From positions 6,634,001 through 6,698,000 of the forward strand of contig NZ_CP120983.1 of the NCBI RefSeq assembly GCF_030719215.1: 64,000 bases of DNA. Direction: 5' to 3'. This DNA is from Streptomyces sp. Alt3. GTDB lineage: Bacteria; Actinomycetota; Actinomycetes; Streptomycetales; Streptomycetaceae. The number at the start of each line of letters is the position of its first letter. The stretch's first letter is position 1. The translations under genes and the position numbers were made by a program. The notes under the pieces are model-generated. The model was not told the origin of the DNA. It was given only the letters and a program-made list of their open reading frames with translations, and did no database searches. Shown one piece after another: positions 25,730-34,152 of this stretch.

Positions 25730-26353
25730 ATGAGCACGGCGGAGGAGACCGACGGCGAGAACACGCCGTGGAGCGAGGTGACACCCGAAGCGGCCCGGCG
25801 ACTGCTCGTCGCCGCCGTCGAGGCGTTCGCCGAGCGTGGCTACCACGCGACCACCACCCGTGACATCGCCGGCCGGGCCGGGATGAGCCCTGCCGCGCTG
25901 TACATCCACTACAAGACGAAGGAAGAGCTGCTCCACCGGATCAGCAGGATCGGCCACGACCGGGCGCTGCGCCTCCTGGAGACCGCGGCCGACAGCGGTG
26001 GCACCCCGTCCGACCGGCTCGCCGACGCCGTCCGCTCCTTCGTCCGCTGGCACGCCGAACGTCACACCACGGCCCGCGTGGTCCAGTACGAACTGGAGGC
26101 CCTCGGCGACGAGCACCGTGCCGAGATCGTCGCCCTGCGCAGGAAGAGCGACGCCGCGGTGCGCCGGATCATCAGCGAGGGTGTCCGGGCCGGCGAGTTC
26201 GACGTCCCCGACGTCCCGGGCACCACGCTCGCCGTGCTGTCCCTGTGCATCGACGTGGCGCGCTGGTTCAACGCGCAGGGCAGCCGGACGCCCGAGGAGG
26301 TCGGCACCCTCTACGCGGACCTCGTCCTGCGCATGGTGGGCGCCCAGAAGTGA
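25730..26353 (+). CDS. TetR-family regulator (fatty-acid-degradation type)
   Basis: The 207-residue protein has a clear HTH (ARRLLVAAVEAFAERGYHATTTRDIAGRAGMSPAALYIHYKTKEELLHRI, about 19-68) and a C-terminal domain ending in a long helical segment (LSLCIDVARWFNAQG...EEVGTLYADLVLRMVG) as in regulators of acyl-CoA metabolism. AAAGGGG at 25714-25720 supports ATG 25730, though GTG 25724 is in frame. A 17-base site repeated before the convergent MaoC gene suggests it represses itself and maoC. Confidence 0.88.
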   Translation: MSTAEETDGENTPWSEVTPEAARRLLVAAVEAFAERGYHATTTRDIAGRAGMSPAALYIHYKTKEELLHRISRIGHDRALRLLETAADSGGTPSDRLADAVRSFVRWHAERHTTARVVQYELEALGDEHRAEIVALRRKSDAAVRRIISEGVRAGEFDVPDVPGTTLAVLSLCIDVARWFNAQGSRTPEEVGTLYADLVLRMVGAQK

Positions 26354-26393
26354 GGCCGGGCGCCCCCGCGGCGCCCGGCGCCGGCGGCACGCC

Positions 26394-26855
26394 TCAGAAG
26401 TAGTAGCGCGAGACCGACTCCGCGACGCAGGCCGGCTTGTCGCCGCCCTCGCGCTCGACCGTGACGAGGGCGGTCACCTGCACACCGCCGCCCGCCTCCT
26501 CGACGTCCTTGAGCACGGCCGTGGCGCGAAGCCGGGAGCCGACGGGGACGGTCGAGGGGAAGCGGACCTTGTTGGTCCCGTAGTTGATGCCCATCTTCGC
26601 GCCCTCGACCCGCAGGATCTGCGGGACGAGCACCGGCAGCAGCGACAGCGTCAGATAGCCGTGCGCGATCGTGGTGCCGAACGGCCCTGCCGCGGCGCGC
26701 TCCGGGTCCACATGGATCCACTGGTGGTCACCGGTGGCCTCGGCGAACTGGTCGATCCTCTTCTGCTCGATCTCCAGCCATTCGCTGTGACCGAGCTCCT
26801 GGCCCACCCCGTCCCGCAGCTCCTGTGCGGACGTGAAGATCTTCGGCTCTGCCAT
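26394..26855 (-). CDS. MaoC-type (R)-enoyl-CoA hydratase
   Basis: The 153-residue hot-dog protein has the hydratase 2 motif in FAEATGDHQWIHVDPERAAAGPFGTTIAHGYLTLSLLP (catalytic Asp and His in ATGDHQWIH). It adds water across trans-2-enoyl-CoA. The ATG at 26855 gives MAEPKIFTS. It converges on the TetR gene and carries the same 17-base operator 51 bases upstream, so it is likely induced by the TetR ligand, possibly an acyl-CoA. Confidence 0.92.
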   Translation of the reverse strand: MAEPKIFTSAQELRDGVGQELGHSEWLEIEQKRIDQFAEATGDHQWIHVDPERAAAGPFGTTIAHGYLTLSLLPVLVPQILRVEGAKMGINYGTNKVRFPSTVPVGSRLRATAVLKDVEEAGGGVQVTALVTVEREGGDKPACVAESVSRYYF

Positions 26856-26905
26856 GTTCGTGGTCCCTGCCTTCCGGGCTGTCGGCCGCCCTGTCCGGGG
26901 CGATG

Positions 26906-26922
26906 TCTAAGCGCTTGCTCAG
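26906..26922. promoter_or_regulatory. TetR operator candidate, copy 2
   Basis: This 17-mer, TCTAAGCGCTTGCTCAG, is identical to that at 25667-25683. It lies 51 bases upstream of the MaoC start. Confidence 0.7.
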
Positions 26923-27013
26923 CATGGTTGGGCCGCGCTTCCCTGTCAACGAGGGACCGCCTGCTTTCCGAAGTGGCGGCAGGGGCCGAGGTGCGGCCAT
27001 TAGGGTTCGGGGA

Positions 27014-27487
27014 GTGCCGCAGATCCCGCAGTCATACCAAGAACTCACCGTCGGCCAGCTCTCCGCCCGTAGCGGCGCCGCGGTGTCGGCCCTTCACTTC
27101 TACGAGTCCAAGGGGCTGATCAGCAGCACCCGCACCAGTGGCAACCAGCGTCGCTACAGCAGGGACGCGCTGCGTCGTGTGGCGTTCGTCAGGGCGGCGC
27201 AGCGGGTGGGCATCCCCCTCGCCACCGTCAGGGAGGCGCTGGCGGAGCTGCCGGAGGAGCGCACGCCGAACCACGAGGACTGGGCCCGGCTCTCCCGGGC
27301 GTGGCGCTCGGAACTCGACGAGCGCATCAAGCAGCTCGGGCGGCTGCGTGACCATCTCACCGACTGCATCGGCTGCGGGTGCCTGTCCCTGGAGACCTGC
27401 GTGCTGTCCAACCCCGACGACGTCTTCGGCGACCGGCTGACCGGGTCGCGGCTGATGCCCGAGCGGGGTGCGGCGGACCGCACCTGA
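27014..27487 (+). CDS. soxR: Redox-sensitive MerR-family regulator SoxR
   Basis: The 157-residue protein has a MerR winged helix (LTVGQLSARSGAAVSALHFYESKGLISSTRTSGNQRRY), a coiled dimer helix, and the SoxR Fe2S2 site Cys118-x2-Cys121-x-Cys123-x5-Cys129 (CIGCGCLSLETC). In actinomycetes SoxR senses redox-active compounds such as the organism's own quinone antibiotics. The GTG at 27014 follows TTCGGGGA. The C-terminus is longer than in enteric SoxR. No obvious SoxR box was found in this window, so its targets are elsewhere. Confidence 0.95.
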   Translation: MPQIPQSYQELTVGQLSARSGAAVSALHFYESKGLISSTRTSGNQRRYSRDALRRVAFVRAAQRVGIPLATVREALAELPEERTPNHEDWARLSRAWRSELDERIKQLGRLRDHLTDCIGCGCLSLETCVLSNPDDVFGDRLTGSRLMPERGAADRT

Positions 27488-27599
27488 GTACGCCGGAGCG
27501 CACCGGGCCGGTGTCGGCCACGCGTGCCCGCGGGGCCGGCCGGTGTCCTCGTGGCGCGCGTGCCCACCGGCCGTTCCTGCCGCGCCCCGTCGCCGGCCT

Positions 27600-28211
27600 T
27601 CAGGCCGCCGACGCCAGTTCCCTCGTCCGCGCTCTTCTCGCCTCGGACAACGCGCCCGCCGTCAGGACGGGCCGGGGGACCACGATCCCGCACCCCGTGC
27701 AGACCGGCCCCGCCCACGGTTCGCGGTCCAGGTCCTGGCGCCAGACGATGCCGGTCCCCGTACAGACCGGGCAGGCCGTGCCCGGCTTCGCCCCCAGGGC
27801 GGCGATGAGCCGTCCCAGGACATCACCCAGGGGTGCGCTGGGATGGACCCCCGGATCCTCGCAGTGCGCGATCCCGTTGCCGCCCCAGGTCCGCCGGTGC
27901 CAGTCGTCGAACGTTCCGGGCCTCCGCAGCCCGTCGTGCTTCTCACGGCGTCGCCGTTCGGCGAAGCCCGCTTCGTACGCGAGCCAGACGGCCCGCGCCT
28001 CCTCCAGTTCCTCCAGCGCCCGGATCAGGCGCCCCGGGTCGGGGGCCCTGTCCTCGGGCTCGATCCCGTGCCGGGCGCACAGGTGATCCCAGGTCGCCCG
28101 GTGACCGTAGGGGGCGAACCGCTCCAGGCATTTGCGCAGTGAGTACCGCCGCAAAGCCATATCGCCCCGTGGATCGCGGACCTGTCTCGCAAGACTCCGG
28201 AAACCGGCCAT
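27600..28211 (-). CDS. Hypothetical protein with C-terminal zinc-ribbon
   Basis: The 203-residue protein is not recognised. The N-terminal half is basic and helical (ALRRYSLRKCLERFAPYGHRATWDHLCARHGI). The C-terminal part has two Cys pairs, CPVC and CTGC, spaced about 23 residues, as in a rubredoxin-like zinc ribbon, and a third cysteine/histidine pair around AHCEDPGVH. GGAGG ten bases before ATG 28211 supports the start. It converges on soxR. Confidence 0.6.
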   Translation of the reverse strand: MAGFRSLARQVRDPRGDMALRRYSLRKCLERFAPYGHRATWDHLCARHGIEPEDRAPDPGRLIRALEELEEARAVWLAYEAGFAERRRREKHDGLRRPGTFDDWHRRTWGGNGIAHCEDPGVHPSAPLGDVLGRLIAALGAKPGTACPVCTGTGIVWRQDLDREPWAGPVCTGCGIVVPRPVLTAGALSEARRARTRELASAA

Positions 28212-28373
28212 GGCACTGCCACCTCCGTCGCTCGTACTTCGGCGTCAAGGGATGGACGTACGACTGCCCTGTTCGGCTCCATCCAAGGGTGAAATGCGTC
28301 CACGGACTGAGACGGTCCATGTGAGGCCGTGCGAGGGCGTGTGGCGATTCGGAAAAAGTGACTGATGTTCATC

Positions 28374-28399
28374 TTACCGGCGGGGCCTACCGCCAGTAA
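28374..28399. promoter_or_regulatory. Operator-like dyad upstream of the penicillin-acylase homologue
   Basis: TTACCGGCGG - GGCCTA - CCGCCAGTAA: nine of ten positions pair across a six-base spacer. It ends 33 bases before the ATG and could be a repressor site. Confidence 0.6.
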
Positions 28400-28432
28400 C
28401 CTCCGGCGCATCGGCCACCCGGAGGAGCACGC

Positions 28433-31261
28433 ATGCCCCCACGCACCCGCACGCTCAGAGCCGCCACAGTCGCGGCCGTTCTCGCTCTCGGTACGTCCCT
28501 GCTCGCCTCGGCGCCCAGCGCCGGAGCGGCGGAGCCGGAACCCCTCGCCGTCACCGACCACTGCGGCAGCCAGTGTGCCGACATCCTGCCGCCCGGTGAG
28601 AACGGCAACGCCACGCTCGTGGAGATCCTCGGCAACAAGGCGTTCGGCACGCACCCCGCGCACAGTGACGACCAGCTCGACCGCTACAACGGACTGGTCG
28701 CCGGCCACACCGGCCTCACCGACCAGAAGCTGACCGACTTCTTCAACGACGCGTCCTTCGGGGTCGCCGCCGACCAGGTCGAGTCCACGACGAAGCCGCG
28801 CGAGGACGTCACGATCACCCGCGACAAGAAGAGCGGCGTCCCCCACATCAAGGGCACCACCCGCTACGGCACCGAGTTCGGCGCCGGGTTCGCCGCCGGA
28901 CAGGACCGGTTGTGGCTGATGGACCTCTTCCGCCACATCGGACGCGGCGAGCTCACCTCCTTCGCCGGGGGAGCGCTGGCCAACCAGGGCCTGGAGCAGC
29001 AGTTCTGGCCACAGGCCCCGTACACCGAGGCGGACCTGGAGGCCCAGGTCGAATGGATCAGGACCACGGAGGGCCCTCGGGGCGAGCAGGCGATGGCCGA
29101 CGCGCAGGCCTACGTCGACGGCATCAACGCCTACCGGGTGAAGTCCAAGAACGGCCGCTACTTCCCGGGTGAGTACGTCCTCACCGGGAAGATCGACTCG
29201 ATCACGAACGTGGGCGAGATCCAGCCGTTCAAGCTCACCGACCTGATCTCGATCGCCTCGGTGGTCGGCGGACAGTTCGGCGGGGGAGGGGGCGGCGAGG
29301 TCCAGGCCGCGCTCTCGCTGCTCGCCGCCCAGCAGAAGTACGGGGTCCAGGAGGGAACCCGGGTCTGGGAGTCCTTCCGCCAGCGCAACGACCCCGAGGC
29401 CGTCCTCACCGTCCACGACGGCACCTCGTTCCCGTACGCGGGCAAGCCCGACAACGCCCGCGGCACCGCCCTTCCCGACCCGGGCTCGGTCACCCCGGAA
29501 CCCCTGATACACGACCGCACCGGCTCGGCCGGCACCAACGCCAAGGCCCCCGTGAAGGCGCCGGACGCCCTCGCTCCGCTCCAGGGCATGTACGACGACG
29601 GCGTCATCCCGGAGGGCTCGCTGCCCGGATCCGGTGAAGGCGCCCAGAAGCGCGGGATGTCCAACGCCCTGCTGGTCTCAGGCAAGCACACCGCGAGCGG
29701 CAACCCGGTCGCGGTCATGGGCCCCCAGACCGGCTACTTCGCCCCGCAGCTGATGATGCTCCAGGAGCTCCAGGGACCCGGCATCAGCGCCCGTGGCGTC
29801 TCCTTCGCAGGCGTCGGCATGTACATCCAGATGGGCCGCGGCCAGGACTACGCCTGGAGCGCGACCTCCGCGGCGCAGGACATCACCGACACCTATGCGG
29901 TCGAGCTGTGCGAACCCGACGGCTCCGCGCCCACCAAGAACTCCGCGCACTACCGCGCCGACGGCGCCTGCACGCCCATGGAGAAGCTGGAGCGCGCCAA
30001 CTCCTGGAAGCCCACCGTCGCCGACTCCACCGCCAAGGGCTCCTACCGGATGCAGGTGTGGCGCACCGACTACGGGATCGTCAGCCACCGTGCCACGGTG
30101 GGCGGGAAGCCGGTCGCGTACACCTCGCTGCGCACCACCTACCGGCACGAGGCCGACTCGATCATCGGCTTCCAGATGCTCAACGACCCGGCGGTCGTGA
30201 CCGACGCGGCCTCCTTCCAGCAGGCGGCGAGCAACATCGACTACGCCTTCAACTGGTTCTACGCCGACTCGCGCACCACGGCCTTCTACAACAGCGGCAT
30301 GAACCCGGTGCGCGCGGCCGGGGTGGACGCCGCCCTGCCGGTCAGGGCCGAGAAGGCGTACGAGTGGCGGGGCTACGACCCGGCGGCCAACACCACCGAC
30401 TACACCCCCTTCGCCGAGCACCCGCGCTCCAGCGGCCAGGACTACTACATCTCCTGGAACAACCGTCAGGCCAAGGACTACTCGACAGCGGCCTTCGGGT
30501 TCGGCGCCGTGCACCGGGGTGACCTGCTCGACGACAGGGTGTCCGCACTCGTGGCGGCCGGCGGGGTGACCCGGGCCTCCCTCACCCGCGCGATGGAGGA
30601 GGCTGCCCTCACCGACCTGCGCGGCGAGCAGCTGCTGCCCGAGCTGCTGAAGGTGCTGCGCTCCCAGCCGGTCACGGACCCGGCGCTCGACGCGGTGGTC
30701 CAGAAGCTCGACTCCTGGCGGGCCGCCGGCGCCCAGCGCAAGGAGACGAGCCCCGGGTCGCACACGTACACGCACGCCGACGCGGTACGGATCATGGACG
30801 CGTGGTGGCCGAAACTGGTCGAGGCCGAGTTCCGTCCCGGCCTGGGCGACGGTCTCTACACGGCGCTGACCGCGAGCCTCGCCACCGACGAGTCGCCCGC
30901 GGCGAGCCACGGACCGAGCGGGGCGCACAGCGGATCCGCGTTCCAGTACGGCTGGTGGGGCTTCGCCGACAAGGACCTGCGTCAGGTGCTCGGTCAGTCC
31001 GTCAAGGGCCCGCTGGCGAAGACGTACTGCGGCGGGGGCGACCTGAGCGCCTGCCGTTCCGCCCTCCTCGGGACCCTGAAGGAGGCGGCGGCCGTACCCG
31101 CCACCACGGTCTACCCGGGTGACGACAGCTGCAAGGCCGGCGAGCAGTGGTGCACGGACGCGATCGTGCACCGGCCGCTCGGCGGCATCTCACAGAAGTC
31201 GATCCACTGGCAGAACCGCCCGACCTACCAGCAGGTCGTGGAGTTCCCCTCGCACCGCTGA
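28433..31261 (+). CDS. Secreted penicillin-acylase-family Ntn hydrolase
   Basis: The 942-residue preproprotein has a signal peptide (cleavage near SAGAAEP, about residue 33). The alpha-subunit region contains PHIKGTTRYGTEFGAGFAAGQDRLWLMDLFRHIGRGEL. The autocatalytic junction is GM-SNALLVSGKHTASG, where Ser410 becomes the beta-chain N-terminal nucleophile. GPQTGYFAPQLMM and SATSAAQDITDTYAVEL follow. Members deacylate N-acyl compounds: penicillins, N-acyl-homoserine lactones or cyclic lipopeptides. Its substrate is unknown, but an extracellular role against acylated signals or antibiotics is plausible. It is larger than AHL acylases of about 800 residues. A dyad operator precedes it. Confidence 0.9.
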   Translation: MPPRTRTLRAATVAAVLALGTSLLASAPSAGAAEPEPLAVTDHCGSQCADILPPGENGNATLVEILGNKAFGTHPAHSDDQLDRYNGLVAGHTGLTDQKLTDFFNDASFGVAADQVESTTKPREDVTITRDKKSGVPHIKGTTRYGTEFGAGFAAGQDRLWLMDLFRHIGRGELTSFAGGALANQGLEQQFWPQAPYTEADLEAQVEWIRTTEGPRGEQAMADAQAYVDGINAYRVKSKNGRYFPGEYVLTGKIDSITNVGEIQPFKLTDLISIASVVGGQFGGGGGGEVQAALSLLAAQQKYGVQEGTRVWESFRQRNDPEAVLTVHDGTSFPYAGKPDNARGTALPDPGSVTPEPLIHDRTGSAGTNAKAPVKAPDALAPLQGMYDDGVIPEGSLPGSGEGAQKRGMSNALLVSGKHTASGNPVAVMGPQTGYFAPQLMMLQELQGPGISARGVSFAGVGMYIQMGRGQDYAWSATSAAQDITDTYAVELCEPDGSAPTKNSAHYRADGACTPMEKLERANSWKPTVADSTAKGSYRMQVWRTDYGIVSHRATVGGKPVAYTSLRTTYRHEADSIIGFQMLNDPAVVTDAASFQQAASNIDYAFNWFYADSRTTAFYNSGMNPVRAAGVDAALPVRAEKAYEWRGYDPAANTTDYTPFAEHPRSSGQDYYISWNNRQAKDYSTAAFGFGAVHRGDLLDDRVSALVAAGGVTRASLTRAMEEAALTDLRGEQLLPELLKVLRSQPVTDPALDAVVQKLDSWRAAGAQRKETSPGSHTYTHADAVRIMDAWWPKLVEAEFRPGLGDGLYTALTASLATDESPAASHGPSGAHSGSAFQYGWWGFADKDLRQVLGQSVKGPLAKTYCGGGDLSACRSALLGTLKEAAAVPATTVYPGDDSCKAGEQWCTDAIVHRPLGGISQKSIHWQNRPTYQQVVEFPSHR

Positions 31262-31459
31262 GGGCGCTTCATCGAACGACCCGTCAGCTGACGTACCAAC
31301 AGAACTGGCTCCCCGCACCGCTGTTCACGGCGGTGTGGGGAGTCGCGTTCGTGTGTGGGTGGATGCGTGCAGGGCACCCCGGTCCGTTCCGGCCGGACGG
31401 GGGGCCGTATCATTCCGCAGTTCGATCAAGCTGCGTCAAGGGGTGGGGACAACTTGAGA

Positions 31460-34078
31460 GTGAATCGGGTACGCGGTACGGCTGTGGCCGCCGCACTCGG
31501 AGTCGTAGCCGTTCTGGGGTTCCAGAACGTGGCGAGCGGCGCCGACGCGCAGGATGCGCGGAACGTGAGCCTGCCGACCGCCTACGGCGCCGCGGCGCAC
31601 CAGGACGGTCCGGTCAGGAGCGAGGTGCACAAGCTCCCGCTGAAGTCCGAGGGGCACGGCGAGGCCGCCCTCTCACGGCGTACGACGGAGCCGTTCGGCA
31701 TGCTGGGCGTGTCCTGGCCCGACGCCGACGCTGAGGTCAGGGGCGAGATCGAGGCAAGGACGCGCAGCGCGGAGACCGGTGAGTGGTCCGACTGGATCAC
31801 CCTGGAGCCGTACCTGCCCGGCCTGGACGGCGAGCGTCCGTCCGAGCGCGGCTCCACGGAGCCCGTCTGGGTCGGCCGCTCCGACGGTGCCGAGGTGCGG
31901 GTCGGTGACGGCGCGGCCTCCGGCACCCTTCCGGCGGGACTCCGGCTCGACATGGTCGACCCGGTCGCCGGCGGCGACCAGGCACAGGGAGGCGCCGCGG
32001 ACGCCGCACCCGCCGCCTTCACGTCCGCCGCGGTCGACCCGGGTCCGCCGTCCACGGTTCCGCAGCCCCCGGTCGTCAGCCGGGCGCAGTGGGGCGCCGA
32101 CGAGTCCCTGAACGACGAGGGTCCGATCTACCTCGAGAAGGGCGTCATCAAGGCCGTCTTCGTGCACCACACCACGGACGGCACGTACAACTGTGCCGAC
32201 TCCGCGGCCGTCGTGCGGGCCCTGCACGTCTACCACGTGAAGACGAACGGCTGGCGCGACCTCGGCTACAACTTCCTGGTCGACAAGTGCGGGACGATCT
32301 TCGAGGGCCGTCAGGGCGGCATCGACCAGCCCGTCATGGGCGCGCACACCTACGGCTTCAACAGCGAGTCGACCAGCGTCGCGATCATCGGGAACTACAC
32401 GACCGCCGGAGCGCCCGCCGCCGCTCTGGAGGCGACCGCACGGGTCGCCGCGTACAAGCTCGGACAGTACGGCGGTGACCCGGCCGGCAGCACCACGCTG
32501 GTGGCGGGCGCCACGCAGAAGAACTACGCCGGCAAGGAGTTCGTCGCCGGGCAGTCCTATCCGTTCAGCCAGATCTCGGGCCACCGGGACGGCTTCAACA
32601 CCGAGTGCCCGGGCATGAAGCTCTACCCGCAGCTCGGGGACATCCGGACGCTGGCGGCCGGACCCGTGCAGGCGCTCAAGGTCACCTCGGTCGGCGGTGG
32701 GGCGTTCGCCGTCGAATCCGGCTACGAGACCCCCGGTCCCGTCACGCTGAACTGGTCCACGAGCACGCCCAGTTCGCTGATCAGCGGCTTCGAGCTCCTC
32801 GTCGACGGCCGGAGCGTCGCCACCGTCGCGGGCAGCGCCCGCTCCGCCTCCACGACGCTCGTTCCGGGCGCCCACAAGGTCGAGGTGAAGGCTGTCCACC
32901 AGTCGGGCCGGACCACGGTCGCCACGGCGGTGAACGTGAACGTCCCCAGCCCGAAGACGTTCGTGCCCGTCACCCCCGAGCGGGTCATGGACACCCGTGC
33001 GGGCCTCGGTGTGCCGAAGGCGCCGGTCGGCGCGGGCGGCGTCGTCACCCTCCAGGTGACCGGTGCCAACGGCATCCCCGCCACCGGCGTCGGCGCCGTC
33101 GTGCTCAATGTGACGGCGACGAACGTGACGGGGGAGACGAGCTATGTGTCCGTCTATCCGGACGGCACGACGCGCACGAGTGCGTCGAACCTGAACCTGG
33201 TGAAGGGGCAGACGGCGCCGAACCTGGTGATCGTGCCCGTGGTGAACGGGAAGGTGAACTTCTACAACCGTTCCGGGACCCTGGACCTGCTCGCCGACGT
33301 CACCGGCTACTTCACCTCCGTCGGTGAGGGCTCCACGCACGTCAACCTGGGGCCGAAGCGTGTGATGGACACCCGTGAGGGTCTGGGTGTGCCGAAGGCG
33401 CCGGTCGGCGCGGACAGTGCGGTCACCCTTCAGGTCGCCGGCGTCGACGGTGTGCCGGCCGAGGGTGTCACGGCTGTCGTGCTGAACGTGACGGCGACCA
33501 ACGTCACCGGGGCGACCAGTTACGTGTCGGTCTATCCGGACGGGACCGAGCGCACGAGCGCGTCGAACCTGAACCTCGTCAAGGGGCAGACGGCGCCGAA
33601 CCTGGTGATCGTGCCCGTGGTGAACGGGAAGGTGAACTTCTACAACCGTTCCGGGACCCTGGACCTGATCGCCGACATCACCGGCTACTTCGCCACCGGC
33701 GACGAGGGCGCGTCCCACGTCAACCTGGGGCCGAAGCGTGTGATGGACACCCGTGAGGGTCTGGGCGTGCCGAAGGCGCCGGTCGGCGCGGACGGTGTCG
33801 TCACCCTTCAGGTCGCCGGCGTCGACGGTGTGCCGGCCGAGGGTGTCACGGCTGTCGTGCTGAACGTGACGGCGACGAACGTCACCGGGGCGACCAGTTA
33901 CGTGTCGGTCTATCCGGACGGGACCGAGCGCACGAGCGCGTCGAACCTGAACCTGGTGAAGGGCGAGACGGCCGCGAACCTGGTGATCGTGCCCGTGGTG
34001 AACGGGAAGGTGAGTTTCTACAACCGTTCCGGGACCCTGGACCTGATCGCCGACATCACCGGTTACTTCCGCAAGTGA
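31460..34078 (+). CDS. Secreted PGRP-type N-acetylmuramoyl-L-alanine amidase with three C-terminal repeats
   Basis: The 872-residue protein has a signal peptide (GTAVAAALGVVAVLGFQNVASGADA). The PGRP/amidase_2 domain (about residues 205-400) carries VVSRAQWGADES, VFVHHTTDGTYNC (zinc His about 236) and GHRDGFNTECPG (second zinc His and Cys). An Ig-like stretch (about 410-500) follows, then three 126-residue VMDTR...GYF repeats. It should cut the stem-peptide amide of peptidoglycan. Start is GTG 31460, or TTG 31454 two codons earlier; GGGGTGGGG lies just upstream of both. Confidence 0.88.
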   Translation: MNRVRGTAVAAALGVVAVLGFQNVASGADAQDARNVSLPTAYGAAAHQDGPVRSEVHKLPLKSEGHGEAALSRRTTEPFGMLGVSWPDADAEVRGEIEARTRSAETGEWSDWITLEPYLPGLDGERPSERGSTEPVWVGRSDGAEVRVGDGAASGTLPAGLRLDMVDPVAGGDQAQGGAADAAPAAFTSAAVDPGPPSTVPQPPVVSRAQWGADESLNDEGPIYLEKGVIKAVFVHHTTDGTYNCADSAAVVRALHVYHVKTNGWRDLGYNFLVDKCGTIFEGRQGGIDQPVMGAHTYGFNSESTSVAIIGNYTTAGAPAAALEATARVAAYKLGQYGGDPAGSTTLVAGATQKNYAGKEFVAGQSYPFSQISGHRDGFNTECPGMKLYPQLGDIRTLAAGPVQALKVTSVGGGAFAVESGYETPGPVTLNWSTSTPSSLISGFELLVDGRSVATVAGSARSASTTLVPGAHKVEVKAVHQSGRTTVATAVNVNVPSPKTFVPVTPERVMDTRAGLGVPKAPVGAGGVVTLQVTGANGIPATGVGAVVLNVTATNVTGETSYVSVYPDGTTRTSASNLNLVKGQTAPNLVIVPVVNGKVNFYNRSGTLDLLADVTGYFTSVGEGSTHVNLGPKRVMDTREGLGVPKAPVGADSAVTLQVAGVDGVPAEGVTAVVLNVTATNVTGATSYVSVYPDGTERTSASNLNLVKGQTAPNLVIVPVVNGKVNFYNRSGTLDLIADITGYFATGDEGASHVNLGPKRVMDTREGLGVPKAPVGADGVVTLQVAGVDGVPAEGVTAVVLNVTATNVTGATSYVSVYPDGTERTSASNLNLVKGETAANLVIVPVVNGKVSFYNRSGTLDLIADITGYFRK
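32975..34075 (+). repeat. Three tandem 378-bp coding repeats (126 residues each)
   Basis: Repeats start at 32975, 33353 and 33731 with an exact 378-base period. Each begins with a PxRVMDTR motif, includes VVLNVTATNVTG and SASNLNLVKG, and ends in a TGYF motif. Repeats 2 and 3 are nearly identical at the DNA level, including synonymous positions, which points to recent duplication or gene conversion. The motif is common in secreted actinobacterial proteins and may bind the cell surface. Confidence 0.9.
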
Positions 34079-34083
34079 GCTGA

Positions 34084-34132
34084 GACGGGGGCGGGGTGGT
34101 ACGGGCCAGGCCCGTACCACCCCGCCCCCGTC
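34084..34132. terminator. Strong bidirectional terminator
   Basis: A long, nearly perfect inverted repeat: the left arm 34084-34107 pairs with the right arm 34109-34132, centred on CCAGG. Over 20 pairs, almost all G-C, separate the convergent amidase and NamZ genes. Confidence 0.85.
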
Positions 34133-34152
34133 GTGTCCGGGGCCCCGCACGC

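Noticed and set aside
26990..27600. SoxR-regulated genes next to soxR
   Set aside because: I looked for a SoxR-type box around the flanking genes and saw none, so no local target is claimed.
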